Positions 33,701-42,290 are shown, numbered from the stretch's first letter. The stretch is 64,000 nucleotides of DNA from CATQHW01 sp965215345 (GCA_965215345.1 CBDCDL010000002.1:124001-188000); one strand, 5' to 3'. Program-made: numbers and translations. Notes: generated by a model not told the origin, from the sequence alone.

Positions 33701-35295
33701 GAGAGATCGGGAGCGATCTCCACCGTGTCCTGAATCCCGTCGCCGTTTGGGGAGAAGTGCGTACCGCCGGCCTGCAGCGAAGCCGTCGCTTCGCGGGTGT
33801 CGACGGTGAAGGCGAGCGGGCCGGAGGAGAATCCGTTGCCGGCGCCGTCGCGCCCCGACAGCTCGTAGAGGAAGCGGCCGTCGGCGACCCGTCTGCCGAG
33901 GCTGTCGCGCCCGTCCCACCGGAAGGTGGCGCTGGCGATCGGCGCGCGCTCCGACCACACCGGCGCACCGCGCTCATCCGTGATCGACACCAGCCATGCC
34001 CCGTCTCCGGACGCCTCCTGAGTCACCAGCAGGTCGTCGCGGATGCCGTCGCCGTTGGGCGAGATCGTCTCGTAATGGAGCTGAACGAACGCGTCCGGTG
34101 GCGTGACATCCAGCCTGAACGGCGGCGACGCGACGACCCGCGTACTGCCGTTCGCGTACCGGGCCGAGAGCACCAGCGTGTAGTCTCCCTCGGCAATCAC
34201 CGCTCCCTCGTCGTTGCGCCCGTCGAAGCGCAGCGGTTGCGGAACCGGCGCCGGCCCGGACATGGTGTGCATCACCCATGCGTCCGCATCGCGGACCTCC
34301 GCCTGCCAGTCGACCAGACCGTCGTCCACGTCGATGGTGACGGGAAAGGTCATCTCGTCGAGAACGCCGTCGCCGTTCGGAGAGAACGCCGGCAGCGCCA
34401 GATCGATCTCCAGCCGTCTGGTCGCGGTGTCGATGACGATACCGTCGACGGTGACGACGGTGTCGTTGCCGGCCGGGTCGAGTGCGCTCATCCGGTAGCG
34501 GTAGGTTCCGTCCGGGAGCAACCGCCCGTCGTTGTCCCGGCCGTCCCAGAGGAAGTCCGCCGGTGGCCCGTCGGCCCACACGAACGTGCGGACCACCGCC
34601 CCGACGCGGTCGAAAAACCGCCCGGACCAACGTACCTCGCTCGACCCGGTCTGCAGGATCGGCAGGTTGTCCCTGCTCCGGTCGCCGTCGGGGGAGAAGA
34701 TCAGGTACTCGGCCTCGACGGTGACCGTCGGCGGGGTGTCATCCACCATGACCTGCCTCGGCTCCGAGCGCCCGGTGTTGCCGAAGTCGTCGGTGACCTC
34801 GAGGACGAAGCGGTAGACGCCTTCCGGAACGCGGGCGCCCCGGTCGTCCCGGCCGTCCCAGGTGAAGGACTCCGGCACCTCGATCGAGGCGGGCTCCTGC
34901 AACCCCAGGTCGATCAGCAGACGCGGCACCGCGTCGGGGATGGGCTCCCCGCTGTCGCCATCCATGGTGCGCACCGGCCGGCCGGCCTCGTCGCTGATCA
35001 CCAGGCGGTACGCCGTGACCACTGCGCCGACCTGCTGAACGTCGACGGCGGTCACCAGCCTGGTCGTGTCGTGTTCGCCCGGCGAGTGAGCCGGTGAGAA
35101 GTGCGGGGGATCGGCGTTGACCGCCACCGCCGGAGCAGGCTGTTCGTCACCGCCCAGTGCGGCCAGCCAGCCTGTGGCGCCCACCAGCAAGGCGCCGACG
35201 ATCAGGAGCCGGGCACGGCTCACCGGGCAGCGGCTGACGCACGGCGCCGCCACGGCCAGGCGGCGAGTCGGCGCAGGCGCCGTTTCCGAAGGCAT
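30781..35295 (-). CDS. Giant FlgD-Ig repeat protein with C-terminal OmpA domain
   Basis: A 1504-residue exported protein. Residues about 28-46 are a hydrophobic signal or anchor. Then come about twelve FlgD-like Ig repeats, each with a FSP[DN]GDG-type start (for example FSPDGDGVKDE, FSPNGDGIQDT) and a WDGRDD-type middle (WDGRDDRG, WDGTDDAG, WDGSDDSG). Repeats alternate between two types, so the real unit is about 217 residues. The last 131 residues are an OmpA/MotB-like peptidoglycan-binding domain (INFAPNTADYRRL, ILLEGHAVSVHWAD, GLGGAEPLVPHGDERNRWKN, RRVEFWLN). It probably spans the periplasm or surface and anchors to peptidoglycan. Similar proteins are frequent in spirochaetes. It lies 26 bp after the enolase-superfamily gene on the same strand. 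Confidence 0.9.
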   Translation of the reverse strand: MPSETAPAPTRRLAVAAPCVSRCPVSRARLLIVGALLVGATGWLAALGGDEQPAPAVAVNADPPHFSPAHSPGEHDTTRLVTAVDVQQVGAVVTAYRLVISDEAGRPVRTMDGDSGEPIPDAVPRLLIDLGLQEPASIEVPESFTWDGRDDRGARVPEGVYRFVLEVTDDFGNTGRSEPRQVMVDDTPPTVTVEAEYLIFSPDGDRSRDNLPILQTGSSEVRWSGRFFDRVGAVVRTFVWADGPPADFLWDGRDNDGRLLPDGTYRYRMSALDPAGNDTVVTVDGIVIDTATRRLEIDLALPAFSPNGDGVLDEMTFPVTIDVDDGLVDWQAEVRDADAWVMHTMSGPAPVPQPLRFDGRNDEGAVIAEGDYTLVLSARYANGSTRVVASPPFRLDVTPPDAFVQLHYETISPNGDGIRDDLLVTQEASGDGAWLVSITDERGAPVWSERAPIASATFRWDGRDSLGRRVADGRFLYELSGRDGAGNGFSSGPLAFTVDTREATASLQAGGTHFSPNGDGIQDTVEIAPDLSVTDSIESAQLEIADASGIVWYRERGRTAIERFAWTGLAGDGKPFPDGEYSVRLAVRYANGTSAAAEGGPITLDTTYPTIEASTDDLLFSPDGDGVKDELLIEQASSSEEIWEARFIDQDGMAVASASWQGRVADYRWNGMSDQGTPAADGTYRYQVTATDAAGNSVTALLPGIRLDTRQTQARVDTAVADRTGAAAFSPNADGERDEMQFILSATPDVPVETWTLAVLDSSEAPVRIFRGGRELPATQRWLGRTTTGDLARDGEYGAVFTVVYRKGDVVEDRLDVPITLDTVYPTFEVEADYLLFSPDGDGNRDVLRITHATDAEHEWHTELVAADGTVVRELTVRDDALRDLVWDGTDDAGAAVPDGEYRYRVRGTDVAGNVTTGELPPIRVDTRTGGAWMEASTTGFSPNGDGVDDEVFFELRVTEDLPLQAWELVIAEAGGDAVRTYSGVSETIFPMRLPWDGSDDSGDRVDDGAYAATFTVEYAKGDVSRVAGTAVTLDTQPPAVRVGAPYLLFSPDGDGRRDTITLTHEATPGDRWEATITDDRDGAVVLRRVWQEEGSLPDLVWDGRTDAAVAVPDGSYTYRIASVDAGGNSVSAVLEGIRVDTVTTVASVSAAGDAFSPNGDGDRDTIDIFISATTSVQIDRWALTIYDGTASPVRVFGGGRGAAPLPEAIVWDGRGDSGNKVADGFFRASLGIEYVKGNVIEAATDPFLMDSEPPRATIETQLDTPSLPFSPDDDGVNDRLTILLDAYDEGGIASWTLQILDPRGQLFDSSSGSGSAPPPAFEWGGFSRETGELVEAAVDYTLQMEVFDHVGNRTAVSAVVPVDVLVLREGDRLRIRVSSINFAPNTADYRRLGDAEKTRRNLRTLDRLAEILHRYGTYSILLEGHAVSVHWADAEKARREQEEVLLPLSASRAEAVRAALIERGVDGSRMTTTGLGGAEPLVPHGDERNRWKNRRVEFWLNRP

Positions 35296-35321
35296 CCTGC
35301 CGGCGCTACCACCGATACCGT

Positions 35322-36428
35322 TCAGGCAACGCGATGCTCGCCGAGCACGTCGAAGTCGATCTCGATGCCCAGTCCCGGTGCATCCGGAACCACGACCTGC
35401 CCGTCGTCATCCAGGGACAGCTTGGGATTGAACAGGCGCCCGCGCAAGGGATCTATCGTCTCCCGGTAATACTCCAGGATCAGGCCCCCCTGCACGGCCG
35501 CCACCAGATGGACGTGGATTTCCTGCGCACCGTGTGGGGCGATCGCGAGATCGTGGGCCGCCGCCAGCGCGGCGACGTTCATGAACTCCGTGATGCCGCC
35601 GACGATCTGGGCGTCGACGTTGAGGATGGCCGCGCCGTCGTGCTCGATCAGATCGCGGAACCCGTAGCGGGTGTACTCATTCTCGCCGGTCGCGACCGGG
35701 ATGCTGGTGGCCGCTGCCACGCGAGCGTGTCCCCGGTAGTCGTCGGGCGCCACCGGCTCCTCGAACCAGAAGACGTCGAACTCCTCGATGCGCCGGGCGA
35801 AGCCGATCGCCTGGTAGGCGCTGTAGGCGTTGTTGGCATCCACCAGCAGGGAGATGTCCGGGCCGATCGCGTCACGCACCGCGCGCACGCGCTCGACGTC
35901 TTCCGGGATCGGCACGGCGCCGACCTTCATCTTCACCGCGCGGGCGCCAAGCTCGAGATTCTCTTCCATCTCGCGGGCGAGCTCGCGCAGCCCCTTGCCT
36001 TCCTCGTAGTAGCCGCCGGCGATGTACGCGGGGATGCGATCGGTGTAGCCCCCGAGCAGGTGGTGGACGGAGCGCCCGGTCGCCTTGCCGATCAGGTCCC
36101 ACATCGCCACGTCGAGCGCGCTGATGACCTGCGTCGACATGCCCCGGCGCCCGACGATCTTGGGCTCCCACATGTCGTCCCAGAGCCGGCGATAGGTAAA
36201 TGGATCGCGGCCGACGAGCGCTTGCCTGAAGTGCCCGACCAGCGCCTGGGCGATGGCGCCCGGGCGGCCGGCGGCGGTACCGCCGGTCCAGCCGACGCCG
36301 GTGACACCCTCGTCGGTGTGAATGAGGACCGGCGTGAAGGTTACGTCGGTGTAGGTGTACTTGCCGTTGCTGATCGGCACGGGGCGCGGCCACGCGTAGC
36401 AGCGCACCTCGACATCGGTGATCTTCAT
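35322..36428 (-). CDS. Mandelate racemase/muconate lactonizing enzyme family dehydratase
   Basis: A 368-residue enolase-superfamily enzyme. The capping domain begins MKITDVEVRCYAWPRPVPIS. In the barrel, AVKMKVG holds the KxK general base, LLVDANNAYSAYQA the first metal ligand, FWFEEPVAPDDY the second, and VATGENEYTRYGF the third. The catalytic His is in IAPHGAQEIHVHL. This is the mandelate racemase subgroup, which mostly dehydrates acid sugars. The start ATG at 36428 is preceded at 9 nt by TATGAT with a TTGGCC -35. Its paralogue at the right window end suggests several acid-sugar routes. Exact substrate unknown. Confidence 0.92.
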   Translation of the reverse strand: MKITDVEVRCYAWPRPVPISNGKYTYTDVTFTPVLIHTDEGVTGVGWTGGTAAGRPGAIAQALVGHFRQALVGRDPFTYRRLWDDMWEPKIVGRRGMSTQVISALDVAMWDLIGKATGRSVHHLLGGYTDRIPAYIAGGYYEEGKGLRELAREMEENLELGARAVKMKVGAVPIPEDVERVRAVRDAIGPDISLLVDANNAYSAYQAIGFARRIEEFDVFWFEEPVAPDDYRGHARVAAATSIPVATGENEYTRYGFRDLIEHDGAAILNVDAQIVGGITEFMNVAALAAAHDLAIAPHGAQEIHVHLVAAVQGGLILEYYRETIDPLRGRLFNPKLSLDDDGQVVVPDAPGLGIEIDFDVLGEHRVA

Positions 36429-36437
36429 ACGCTGTCG

Positions 36438-36466
36438 ATCATAGGCGCCCGAGTGCCGTGGGCCAA
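36438..36466 (-). promoter_or_regulatory. Putative promoter of the enolase-superfamily gene
   Basis: Minus strand: TTGGCC (36466-36461), 17-bp spacer, TATGAT (36443-36438). The start codon lies 9 nt downstream of the -10, giving a very short leader. Confidence 0.5.
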
Positions 36467-36561
36467 GGCCGGCCGTGACACTCGCCGACGAATCCCACAT
36501 CTCCATCTTCGACAGGCCCGCACATCTTCGGCACCGTGCGCTCCCGATCCCGCGGGCGAAA

Positions 36562-36591
36562 TTGACAATGCCGGCGGCGGCTCGCTACCGT
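36562..36591 (+). promoter_or_regulatory. Putative promoter of the acyl-CoA synthetase gene
   Basis: A perfect TTGACA (36562-36567), an 18-bp spacer and TACCGT (36586-36591). The GTG start at 36600 follows by 8 nt with no Shine-Dalgarno, consistent with a leaderless message. Confidence 0.5.
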
Positions 36592-36599
36592 CCGCCTCT

Positions 36600-38507
36600 G
36601 TGGCGGCGGTTGCAGCCGAGGACACGATTCCCAAGCTGTTCGCGCGCGTCTGCCATGACCACGGTCTGCTGGCGGCCCAGCTCAGCAAGGACCCGAAGGG
36701 CCGGTTCCAGCCCACCTCGTACTCGGAGCTCTATGCCGAGGTCGGCGACTTTGCGGCCGGCCTGCAGGAGATGGGCGTACGCCGCGGCGACCGCGTCGGC
36801 CTCCTGGCCGACAATCGCCGGGAGTGGCTGGTCGCCGATCTGGCGATCCTGGGGCTGGGCGCGGCCGACGTGCCGCGCGGCGCGGACAGCACCGCCGAGG
36901 AGTTCCGCTTCATCCTTGCGCAGGTCGAGGCACCGGTGTGCCTGGTGGAAGACCGCGCGCAACTCGACAAGGTGCTGTCGGTGCGGGAGGACCTGCCGGC
37001 GCTGCGTACCATCGTGGTGCTGGATCCGGAGATTTCGTCGCGCGAGGAGCGCGACAGGGTGCTGGTGATCCCGTACGCGCAGGTGCTCCGCGCCGGGCGC
37101 ATCGTCACGGAGCTGCAGCCCGACTTCTATCGAGCGCACCTCCAGCGCGGCACGGCCGATGACGTCGCCACCATCATCTTCACATCCGGGACCACCGGCG
37201 AGCCCAAGGGCGTGGTGCTGTCGCACCGCAACTTCGTGTTCCAGACCGGATGCATTCCCGAGTTCCTGACCATCGAGCCGGGCCAGATCTGGCTGAGCGT
37301 CCTGCCGGTGTGGCACTCCTTCGAGCGGATCTTCGAGTACTGCACGATCGCCAGCGCCACCACCCTGGCCTATTCCAAACCGGTCGGCAGCGTGCTGATC
37401 GCGGACATGGCGGCGGTGCGCCCGCACTGGATGGCGTCGGTCCCGCGCATCTGGGACGCCGTCCGTTCGGCCGTATACCGCAACGCCGAGCACGAGGGCG
37501 GCCTCAAGAAGGCGCTGTTCGGCCTGTTCGTCGCCGCCGGCAGCGCCCACACGCGCGCACGCTCTCGGGTGCGCGGACTGGTGGCGCATCTCAAGCCCCG
37601 CTCGCGGGGGGCCGAACAGGCAGGCGGCCTGGTCCCCTTCGTGCTCCTGTCGCCCCTGAAGGCGCTGGGCGCAGCGCTGGTGTTCTCGAAGATCAAGGCG
37701 CGGCTTGGCGGCCGTTTCCGCGGCGCCATATCGGGCGGAGGAGCCCTTCCCGACTACGTGGACGAGTTCTTCGCGGCTGCCGGAGTGCTGCTGCTCAACG
37801 CCTACGGCCTGACCGAGACGGCCCCCGGCGTGGCGATCCGCCCGGAAGCGGCGCCGGTATCCGGCACGGTCGGCCGGCTGCTGCCCGGCACCGGGCTGCG
37901 CATCGTCGACGAAGAAGGACGGCACCTGGGGCCCGGCGAGCTCGGCGTCGTGCACGTGCGCGGCCCGCAGGTGATGCAGGGCTACTTCAAGCGCCCCGAT
38001 CTGACCGAGGCGGTCCTGCACGACGGCTGGCTGGACACCGGCGACCTGGGCATGACGACGGTCGACGGTGATCTGATCATCCGCGGCCGCGCCAAGGACA
38101 CCATCGTGCTGATGGGCGGCGAGAACGTGGAGCCGGCGCCGATCGAGGAGCGCATGCAGGAGTCCAGGTACGTGGACCGCGCCGTGGTGGTCGGCCAGGA
38201 CCAGCGCTCCCTCGCCGCGCTGGTCGTGCTGAACGAGGAGGCGGTCACCGAGCACGCGGCCGGAGCCGGGATCGAGGGCGACCTGCAGGCGCTCGCCGAG
38301 CATCCGCAGATCCGGAAGCTCCTCCAGTCGGAGGTCGGAGCCCGCGTCTCGGCCGCCAACGGCTTCAAGCCGTTCGAACGGGTTTCACGCATCCACCTGC
38401 TGCACCGCCCGTTCGAGGTCGGCCGTGAGCTGTCGCACAAGCAGGAGGTCAAGCGCGCCGCCGTAGCCGAGCTGTACGCCGAGCAGATCGCTCGGCTGTT
38501 CGCCTGA
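36600..38507 (+). CDS. Long-chain fatty acid-CoA ligase (AMP-binding)
   Basis: A 635-residue member of the ANL superfamily that activates fatty acids to acyl-CoA via acyl-AMP. The P-loop signature is IIFTSGTTGEPKGVVLSHRN, WLSVLPVWHSFERIFEY is the conserved segment after it, the A5 motif is LNAYGLTETAPGV, A7 is GWLDTGDLG and the hinge is IRGRAKDTIVLMGGENVEP. A final Lys in ELSHKQEVKR corresponds to the catalytic lysine region. The insert with FVAAGSAHTRARSRVRGL is typical of long-chain, spirochaete-like FadD proteins. The GTG start was chosen because the N-terminus fits and it sits just after a strong promoter. The gene is divergent from the enolase-superfamily gene. Confidence 0.9.
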   Translation: MAAVAAEDTIPKLFARVCHDHGLLAAQLSKDPKGRFQPTSYSELYAEVGDFAAGLQEMGVRRGDRVGLLADNRREWLVADLAILGLGAADVPRGADSTAEEFRFILAQVEAPVCLVEDRAQLDKVLSVREDLPALRTIVVLDPEISSREERDRVLVIPYAQVLRAGRIVTELQPDFYRAHLQRGTADDVATIIFTSGTTGEPKGVVLSHRNFVFQTGCIPEFLTIEPGQIWLSVLPVWHSFERIFEYCTIASATTLAYSKPVGSVLIADMAAVRPHWMASVPRIWDAVRSAVYRNAEHEGGLKKALFGLFVAAGSAHTRARSRVRGLVAHLKPRSRGAEQAGGLVPFVLLSPLKALGAALVFSKIKARLGGRFRGAISGGGALPDYVDEFFAAAGVLLLNAYGLTETAPGVAIRPEAAPVSGTVGRLLPGTGLRIVDEEGRHLGPGELGVVHVRGPQVMQGYFKRPDLTEAVLHDGWLDTGDLGMTTVDGDLIIRGRAKDTIVLMGGENVEPAPIEERMQESRYVDRAVVVGQDQRSLAALVVLNEEAVTEHAAGAGIEGDLQALAEHPQIRKLLQSEVGARVSAANGFKPFERVSRIHLLHRPFEVGRELSHKQEVKRAAVAELYAEQIARLFA

Positions 38508-38517
38508 GCACGCCCTG

Positions 38518-39600
38518 ATGCCGCCGGTGCGCGTCGCCGCGGACGACCTCACGCGCTACGTCGCCGCGGGCTTGCGGGCCGCCGGAGCGACGGAAGCGGA
38601 CGCCCAGTGCGTGGCGGGCGCGCTGGTGGGGGCGGACGTGGCCGGACACGCGTCGCACGGCATCCTGCGCGCGCCGGCGTACCTGGAGGCGATCGACGAG
38701 GGCTCCATCGACCTGCGCGCACGGCCCGAGCTGACCGGCGAGGAGGGCGCCACCGCGCGCGTCGACGGACACGACGGGTTCGGACAGGTCGCCGGGCGGT
38801 TCGCGATGGAGGTCGCGATCCGCAAGGCGCGCGAGCACGGGGTGTCGAGCGTGGCGCTGGTCCGCACCACCCACGTCGGCCGGCTCGGCGACTACGTGGA
38901 GGTGGCCGCGGACGCGGGGATGGTCGGACTGGCCTTCTGCACGGCCACCAGCGCCAACGGCCGGGTCGCCCCGTACGGCAGCGTGCAGGCGGTGTTCGGG
39001 ACCAATCCGTTCGCCGCTGCGATCCCGTCCGCGGACGGACGCACCGTCCTCTGCGACTTCGCCACCAGCGCGGTGGCGGAGGGCAAGCTGCAGATCGCCG
39101 TGAACAAGGGCCAGCCGGTCCCGGAGGGATGGTTGCTGTCGCCCGACGGCCGGCCCACCACCGACCCGAGCGACCATTACGCGGGCGGGCCGCTGCTGGC
39201 GTTCGGCGGCTACAAGGGCTCGGGCCTCGCCATCGTCACCGACCTCCTGGGCGGTATCGTGGCCGGCAAGGGCACCCCCGCCCTGCCCGGCCTGGTGGCG
39301 GGCAACGGGGTCCTGTTCATCGTCATCGACATCCGCCGCCTGCACCCGCTGAACGAGGTGCTGGCCGGCGTCGCGGCGCACAGCGGCATGATCAGGAACG
39401 CGGCGCCCGCGCCCGGCGTCGATGCGGTCATGGTGCCGGGGGACCCGGAGCGCCGCGCCGCCGCCGAGAACGAGCGCCGCGGCGTCCCGATCGATGCGGC
39501 TACCTGGCGCGCCCTGACCGAAGCCATGGCGTCACGCGGCGTCTCACCGCCGCCGTGCGCGGCCGACCCGGCCGATCCTGGGGATCCAGCCGGTCCGTAG
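38518..39600 (+). CDS. Ldh-family oxidoreductase (malate/L-lactate dehydrogenase type)
   Basis: A 360-residue enzyme of the YlbC/AllD/YiaK family, NAD(P)-dependent dehydrogenases with a fold unlike classical LDH. Family motifs: DVAGHASHGILRAPAYLEAI (catalytic His), RTTHVGRLGDYVEVAADAGM, GTNPFAAAIPSADG, LCDFATSAVAEGKL and LLAFGGYKGSGLAIVTDLL. Known members reduce or oxidise 2-hydroxy acids such as ureidoglycolate, sulfolactate or 2,3-diketo-gulonate. It starts 10 bp after the acyl-CoA ligase stop on the same strand. The Pro/Ala-rich C-terminal tail is not conserved. Confidence 0.9.
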   Translation: MPPVRVAADDLTRYVAAGLRAAGATEADAQCVAGALVGADVAGHASHGILRAPAYLEAIDEGSIDLRARPELTGEEGATARVDGHDGFGQVAGRFAMEVAIRKAREHGVSSVALVRTTHVGRLGDYVEVAADAGMVGLAFCTATSANGRVAPYGSVQAVFGTNPFAAAIPSADGRTVLCDFATSAVAEGKLQIAVNKGQPVPEGWLLSPDGRPTTDPSDHYAGGPLLAFGGYKGSGLAIVTDLLGGIVAGKGTPALPGLVAGNGVLFIVIDIRRLHPLNEVLAGVAAHSGMIRNAAPAPGVDAVMVPGDPERRAAAENERRGVPIDAATWRALTEAMASRGVSPPPCAADPADPGDPAGP

Positions 39601-39615
39601 CGGGAGACGCTGCCG

Positions 39616-41163
39616 TCAGCCGCCGGCCACCTCGAACGCCGTCACGTTGCGGGTCTCGCGGCTGAACTCCACTCCGATCAGGTGGATCGGTTCGCCTGAG
39701 CCCCGGTACCGGGCCGCGTAGTCCCGCTCCTGCAACTGGGCGAGCGCCGACCCCGGCGGCGCCATCTCCACCACCTTGAACTCGAACAGGTATACGTTCC
39801 CGCCCGTGCGTACCGCCATGTCCAGCCGGCCGTGGCTGCTCGACTCCTCGACGGCGATGTCGTAGCCCAGCGCTGCGAAGTACGAGTAGAACACGCTCGC
39901 GTAGTAGCCCTCGTAGTTCGCGATGTCGTTGCTGGTGTGCCATTCGTACGGGATGCTCGCGAAAAACGCGTGAAACAGCTCCTTCAGGCCGGCGCAGTCC
40001 TGCGCTTCCAGCAGGCGCACCAGCCGCACGCTGTTCACCGTCTGGCGCTCCACGTCCTGCACCAGATGGCTCAGCAGATGCTCGTTCAGGCTCTGGCGCA
40101 CCTCCCGGTTCGGAAAGCCCAGCCGATACAGAGGCATGCCGCCCAGCCGCTCTTCCCCCGTGATCGTCAGGTAGCCGGTCTGGAACAGCAGCGCCTCGGT
40201 GCCGATGCGGCCCACGTCGAACACCGATAACAGGGCCGAGGTGCTCACCATCCGGTCCAGTGACACCGAGGAAACGCGGCGCTCGAACAGCGTGTCCACC
40301 AGAAACGCCGGCGTCCCGGTCTCGAACCAGTGCGCTTCGAATTCGCGGGTGTCGAACAGCAGCAGCACGTCGTACGGGTTGTACACCTTCTCCTCACTGC
40401 GCCAGCCATAGCCGTTGTACCACTCGCGTATCCGCTCCCGGTCCAGGCCGGTAAGTTCCGGCGCGAACACCGCGTCCAGGTCGGCCTCCGTGTAGCCGCA
40501 GATCGCCGAGTAGCGCCGGTCCAGCGTCAGATCGGTGAGGTTGTTCAGTTGCGAGAACAGGTTCACCTTCGAGAACTTGCTGATGCCGGTCAGGAACGTG
40601 AATCGCACGTGCGCGTCGCAGTCCTTGATCACCCCGTACAGGCCGCGCAGGTAGTCGCGGTTCGCGCGCGCCATCTCCCGCTCTTCCAGCACGTCCAGGA
40701 TCGGCTTGTCGTACTCGTCCACCAGCACAGCCACCCGCTGCCCGGTCTTGCGGTGCAGCGCTTGCAGCAAGCGCCGCAAGCGCACCGGAGCGCTTGCCTG
40801 ACGGGGCGCAATGCCGGCCTCTTCCTCCAGATACTCCAGTTGCAGCATCACGTCCTCGTCCAGACGGCCGCGTTCCCCGAAGCCGCCGCCTCCGAAGCTC
40901 AGCCGCACCACCGGATGGCGCTTCGACCAGTCATGCCGGTCGTGGATATACAGCCCCTCGAACAGCGCCTCGTTGCCCTGGAAGAACTCCTTCAGCGTGT
41001 CCAGAAACAGGCTCTTGCCGAACCGCCGCGGCCGCGACAGGAAGTAGTGCTTGCCCCCGCGGACGAGGCGCAGGATGTAGGGTGTCTTGTCGACGTAGTA
41101 GCAGCCCTCCTCGCGCAGCTCGCGGAGCGTCTGCATGCCGATCGGCAGCCTGCGCCTGTTCAC
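39616..41163 (-). CDS. AAA-ATPase-like protein with PD-(D/E)XK nuclease domain (DUF1703 type)
   Basis: A 515-residue protein starting VNRRRLPIGMQTLRELREEG, then CYYVDKTPYILRLV, the usual start of this family. The Walker A variant is SRPRRFGKSLFLDTL, Walker B is VAVLVDEYDKPIL, and FTFLTGISKFSKVNLFSQLNNL is the conserved sensor region. The C-terminal DUF1703 nuclease-like domain is visible as HGRLDMAVRTGGNVYLFEFK (D and ExK). Such proteins are multi-copy, transfer-prone and of unknown function, and may be selfish or defence-related. Start: GTG 41163, chosen because the NRRRLPIG segment is conserved; TAGAAT lies 7 nt before it. The copy looks intact, unlike the remnant of a related family at 57.8 kb. 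Confidence 0.85.
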   Translation of the reverse strand: MNRRRLPIGMQTLRELREEGCYYVDKTPYILRLVRGGKHYFLSRPRRFGKSLFLDTLKEFFQGNEALFEGLYIHDRHDWSKRHPVVRLSFGGGGFGERGRLDEDVMLQLEYLEEEAGIAPRQASAPVRLRRLLQALHRKTGQRVAVLVDEYDKPILDVLEEREMARANRDYLRGLYGVIKDCDAHVRFTFLTGISKFSKVNLFSQLNNLTDLTLDRRYSAICGYTEADLDAVFAPELTGLDRERIREWYNGYGWRSEEKVYNPYDVLLLFDTREFEAHWFETGTPAFLVDTLFERRVSSVSLDRMVSTSALLSVFDVGRIGTEALLFQTGYLTITGEERLGGMPLYRLGFPNREVRQSLNEHLLSHLVQDVERQTVNSVRLVRLLEAQDCAGLKELFHAFFASIPYEWHTSNDIANYEGYYASVFYSYFAALGYDIAVEESSSHGRLDMAVRTGGNVYLFEFKVVEMAPPGSALAQLQERDYAARYRGSGEPIHLIGVEFSRETRNVTAFEVAGG

Positions 41164-41170
41164 CGGACCG

Positions 41171-41176
41171 ATTCTA
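41171..41176 (-). promoter_or_regulatory. -10-like TAGAAT for the AAA/DUF1703 gene
   Basis: TAGAAT on the minus strand ends 7 nt before the GTG start at 41163. No clear -35 is seen. Position implies a leaderless transcript. Confidence 0.4.
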
Positions 41177-41240
41177 CCCCGCGTCCGTCGTTGCGTACCG
41201 CCGGCGGGCTTCCTGCCACCGCGACGCATCGCGGTAGTTG

Positions 41241-42272
41241 TCAGGCCTTCGAGGCGGCCAGCCCGAGCTCGATCGCGCGGAGTTGCAGTCGGATCGCCAC
41301 GCGCGCGTCCACCGGTTCGACGCCGAAACACGCAAGCTCGTCCGTTACCGGGGATCCACGCTGCGCCTGCAGCGTCAGCTCGGGAAGCCGTGCCCGAAGC
41401 GCCGCATGGCCACCCGCCCGCCTCGACACGCGGAACAGCGGTATCTCCGTGACCAAGCACAGCGGCGCCTGCGGCCCGGGCGCCGAGCGGGCGACCTGCT
41501 CCATCGAGCTGTCGTGGAACAGCGTGGCGGTCTCAGGGTCGCCAGCAGCCCGGAAGTGCGCACGCATTGCCACGCCGGTCGGGGTTGTGGCGAATCCCGC
41601 TCCCAGGTAGTGGAATCCCTTGTCGCCGCGACGGTCCTCGTCGTGCAGCCCGATCCCGCACGCAGCCGCCGCAGCGCTGAACGCCGGCTGCAGCCGTGTC
41701 GTGCGGGTGACCCAGCCGCGCTCGATGAGCAACGCGGCCCCCTCGGCGAAGGCCATCCCGTGCAGGCTGGCGTGCAGGCGAACAGGACCCGCTCGTGCCA
41801 TGAACGCCGTCACCGCCGCGTTCTCCGGCCGCATGGAAGGAAACCCGAACTCCAGGTCGCGTCCCGGCGGCTCACGCAGCACGTTGCCCAGGAATGCGTC
41901 GACCGACGGCCAGCGATCGATCCATGCGCGATTGGCGTGCTCACCGTCGGGATTGACGTGGGGAACTACCCACAGTCTCCACCGTCGCAACACCGCTCCC
42001 AGGGCCGGCTCGGGACGCTTGGCTGCCGCGATGAGTAGCCGCAACGTCTCCGGGCCCACCGGCTCGTCGGCGTGCGCGCCGCCGATCAGCGTCGCGTGAC
42101 GACGACCGGTGCCGATCACGGCCCCCAGCACCGGTCGCCCCCCCTCGCTGATGCCGATCGTCCTGACCGCGGCGTGGTGGCCCGCCTCCATCCGCCACTC
42201 CGCCGTGGTCGTGAAGCGCCCGGACCAGCGGGACGCCAGGGAGACGAGTGACGGCATCTCGGGCCGGGTCAT
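41241..42272 (-). CDS. M14-family zinc carboxypeptidase
   Basis: A 343-residue metallopeptidase. The first two zinc ligands are in IGGAHADEPVGPETLRLL (HxxE), the substrate-binding region follows as WVVPHVNPDGEHANRAW, and the third zinc ligand is the His of VRLHASLHGMAF. The catalytic Glu is probably in LCLVTEIPLFRV. M14 enzymes trim C-terminal residues from peptides or cell-wall peptides. No signal peptide is visible, so it is likely cytoplasmic. It is divergent from the tagaturonate-epimerase-like gene with only 24 bp between the start codons, and TAGCAT on the minus strand lies 8 nt before its ATG. Confidence 0.87.
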   Translation of the reverse strand: MTRPEMPSLVSLASRWSGRFTTTAEWRMEAGHHAAVRTIGISEGGRPVLGAVIGTGRRHATLIGGAHADEPVGPETLRLLIAAAKRPEPALGAVLRRWRLWVVPHVNPDGEHANRAWIDRWPSVDAFLGNVLREPPGRDLEFGFPSMRPENAAVTAFMARAGPVRLHASLHGMAFAEGAALLIERGWVTRTTRLQPAFSAAAAACGIGLHDEDRRGDKGFHYLGAGFATTPTGVAMRAHFRAAGDPETATLFHDSSMEQVARSAPGPQAPLCLVTEIPLFRVSRRAGGHAALRARLPELTLQAQRGSPVTDELACFGVEPVDARVAIRLQLRAIELGLAASKA

Positions 42273-42280
42273 GCACGCTC

Positions 42281-42290
42281 ATGCTACGTT
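42281..42290. promoter_or_regulatory. Overlapping divergent -10 elements
   Basis: ATGCTACGTT contains TACGTT on the plus strand (42285-42290; 6 nt before the ATG at 42297) and TAGCAT on the minus strand (42286-42281; 8 nt before the ATG at 42272). Both would produce leaderless or near-leaderless messages and would compete for polymerase. Confidence 0.4.

Noticed and set aside
32101..35097. A 998-codon plus-strand frame opposite the FlgD-Ig/OmpA gene
   Set aside because: Low-complexity antisense of a repeat gene; no domain recognised.
39616..41163. AAA/DUF1703 gene considered as a transposon gene
   Set aside because: No terminal inverted repeats or target-site duplications seen at either side, and no transposase motif.
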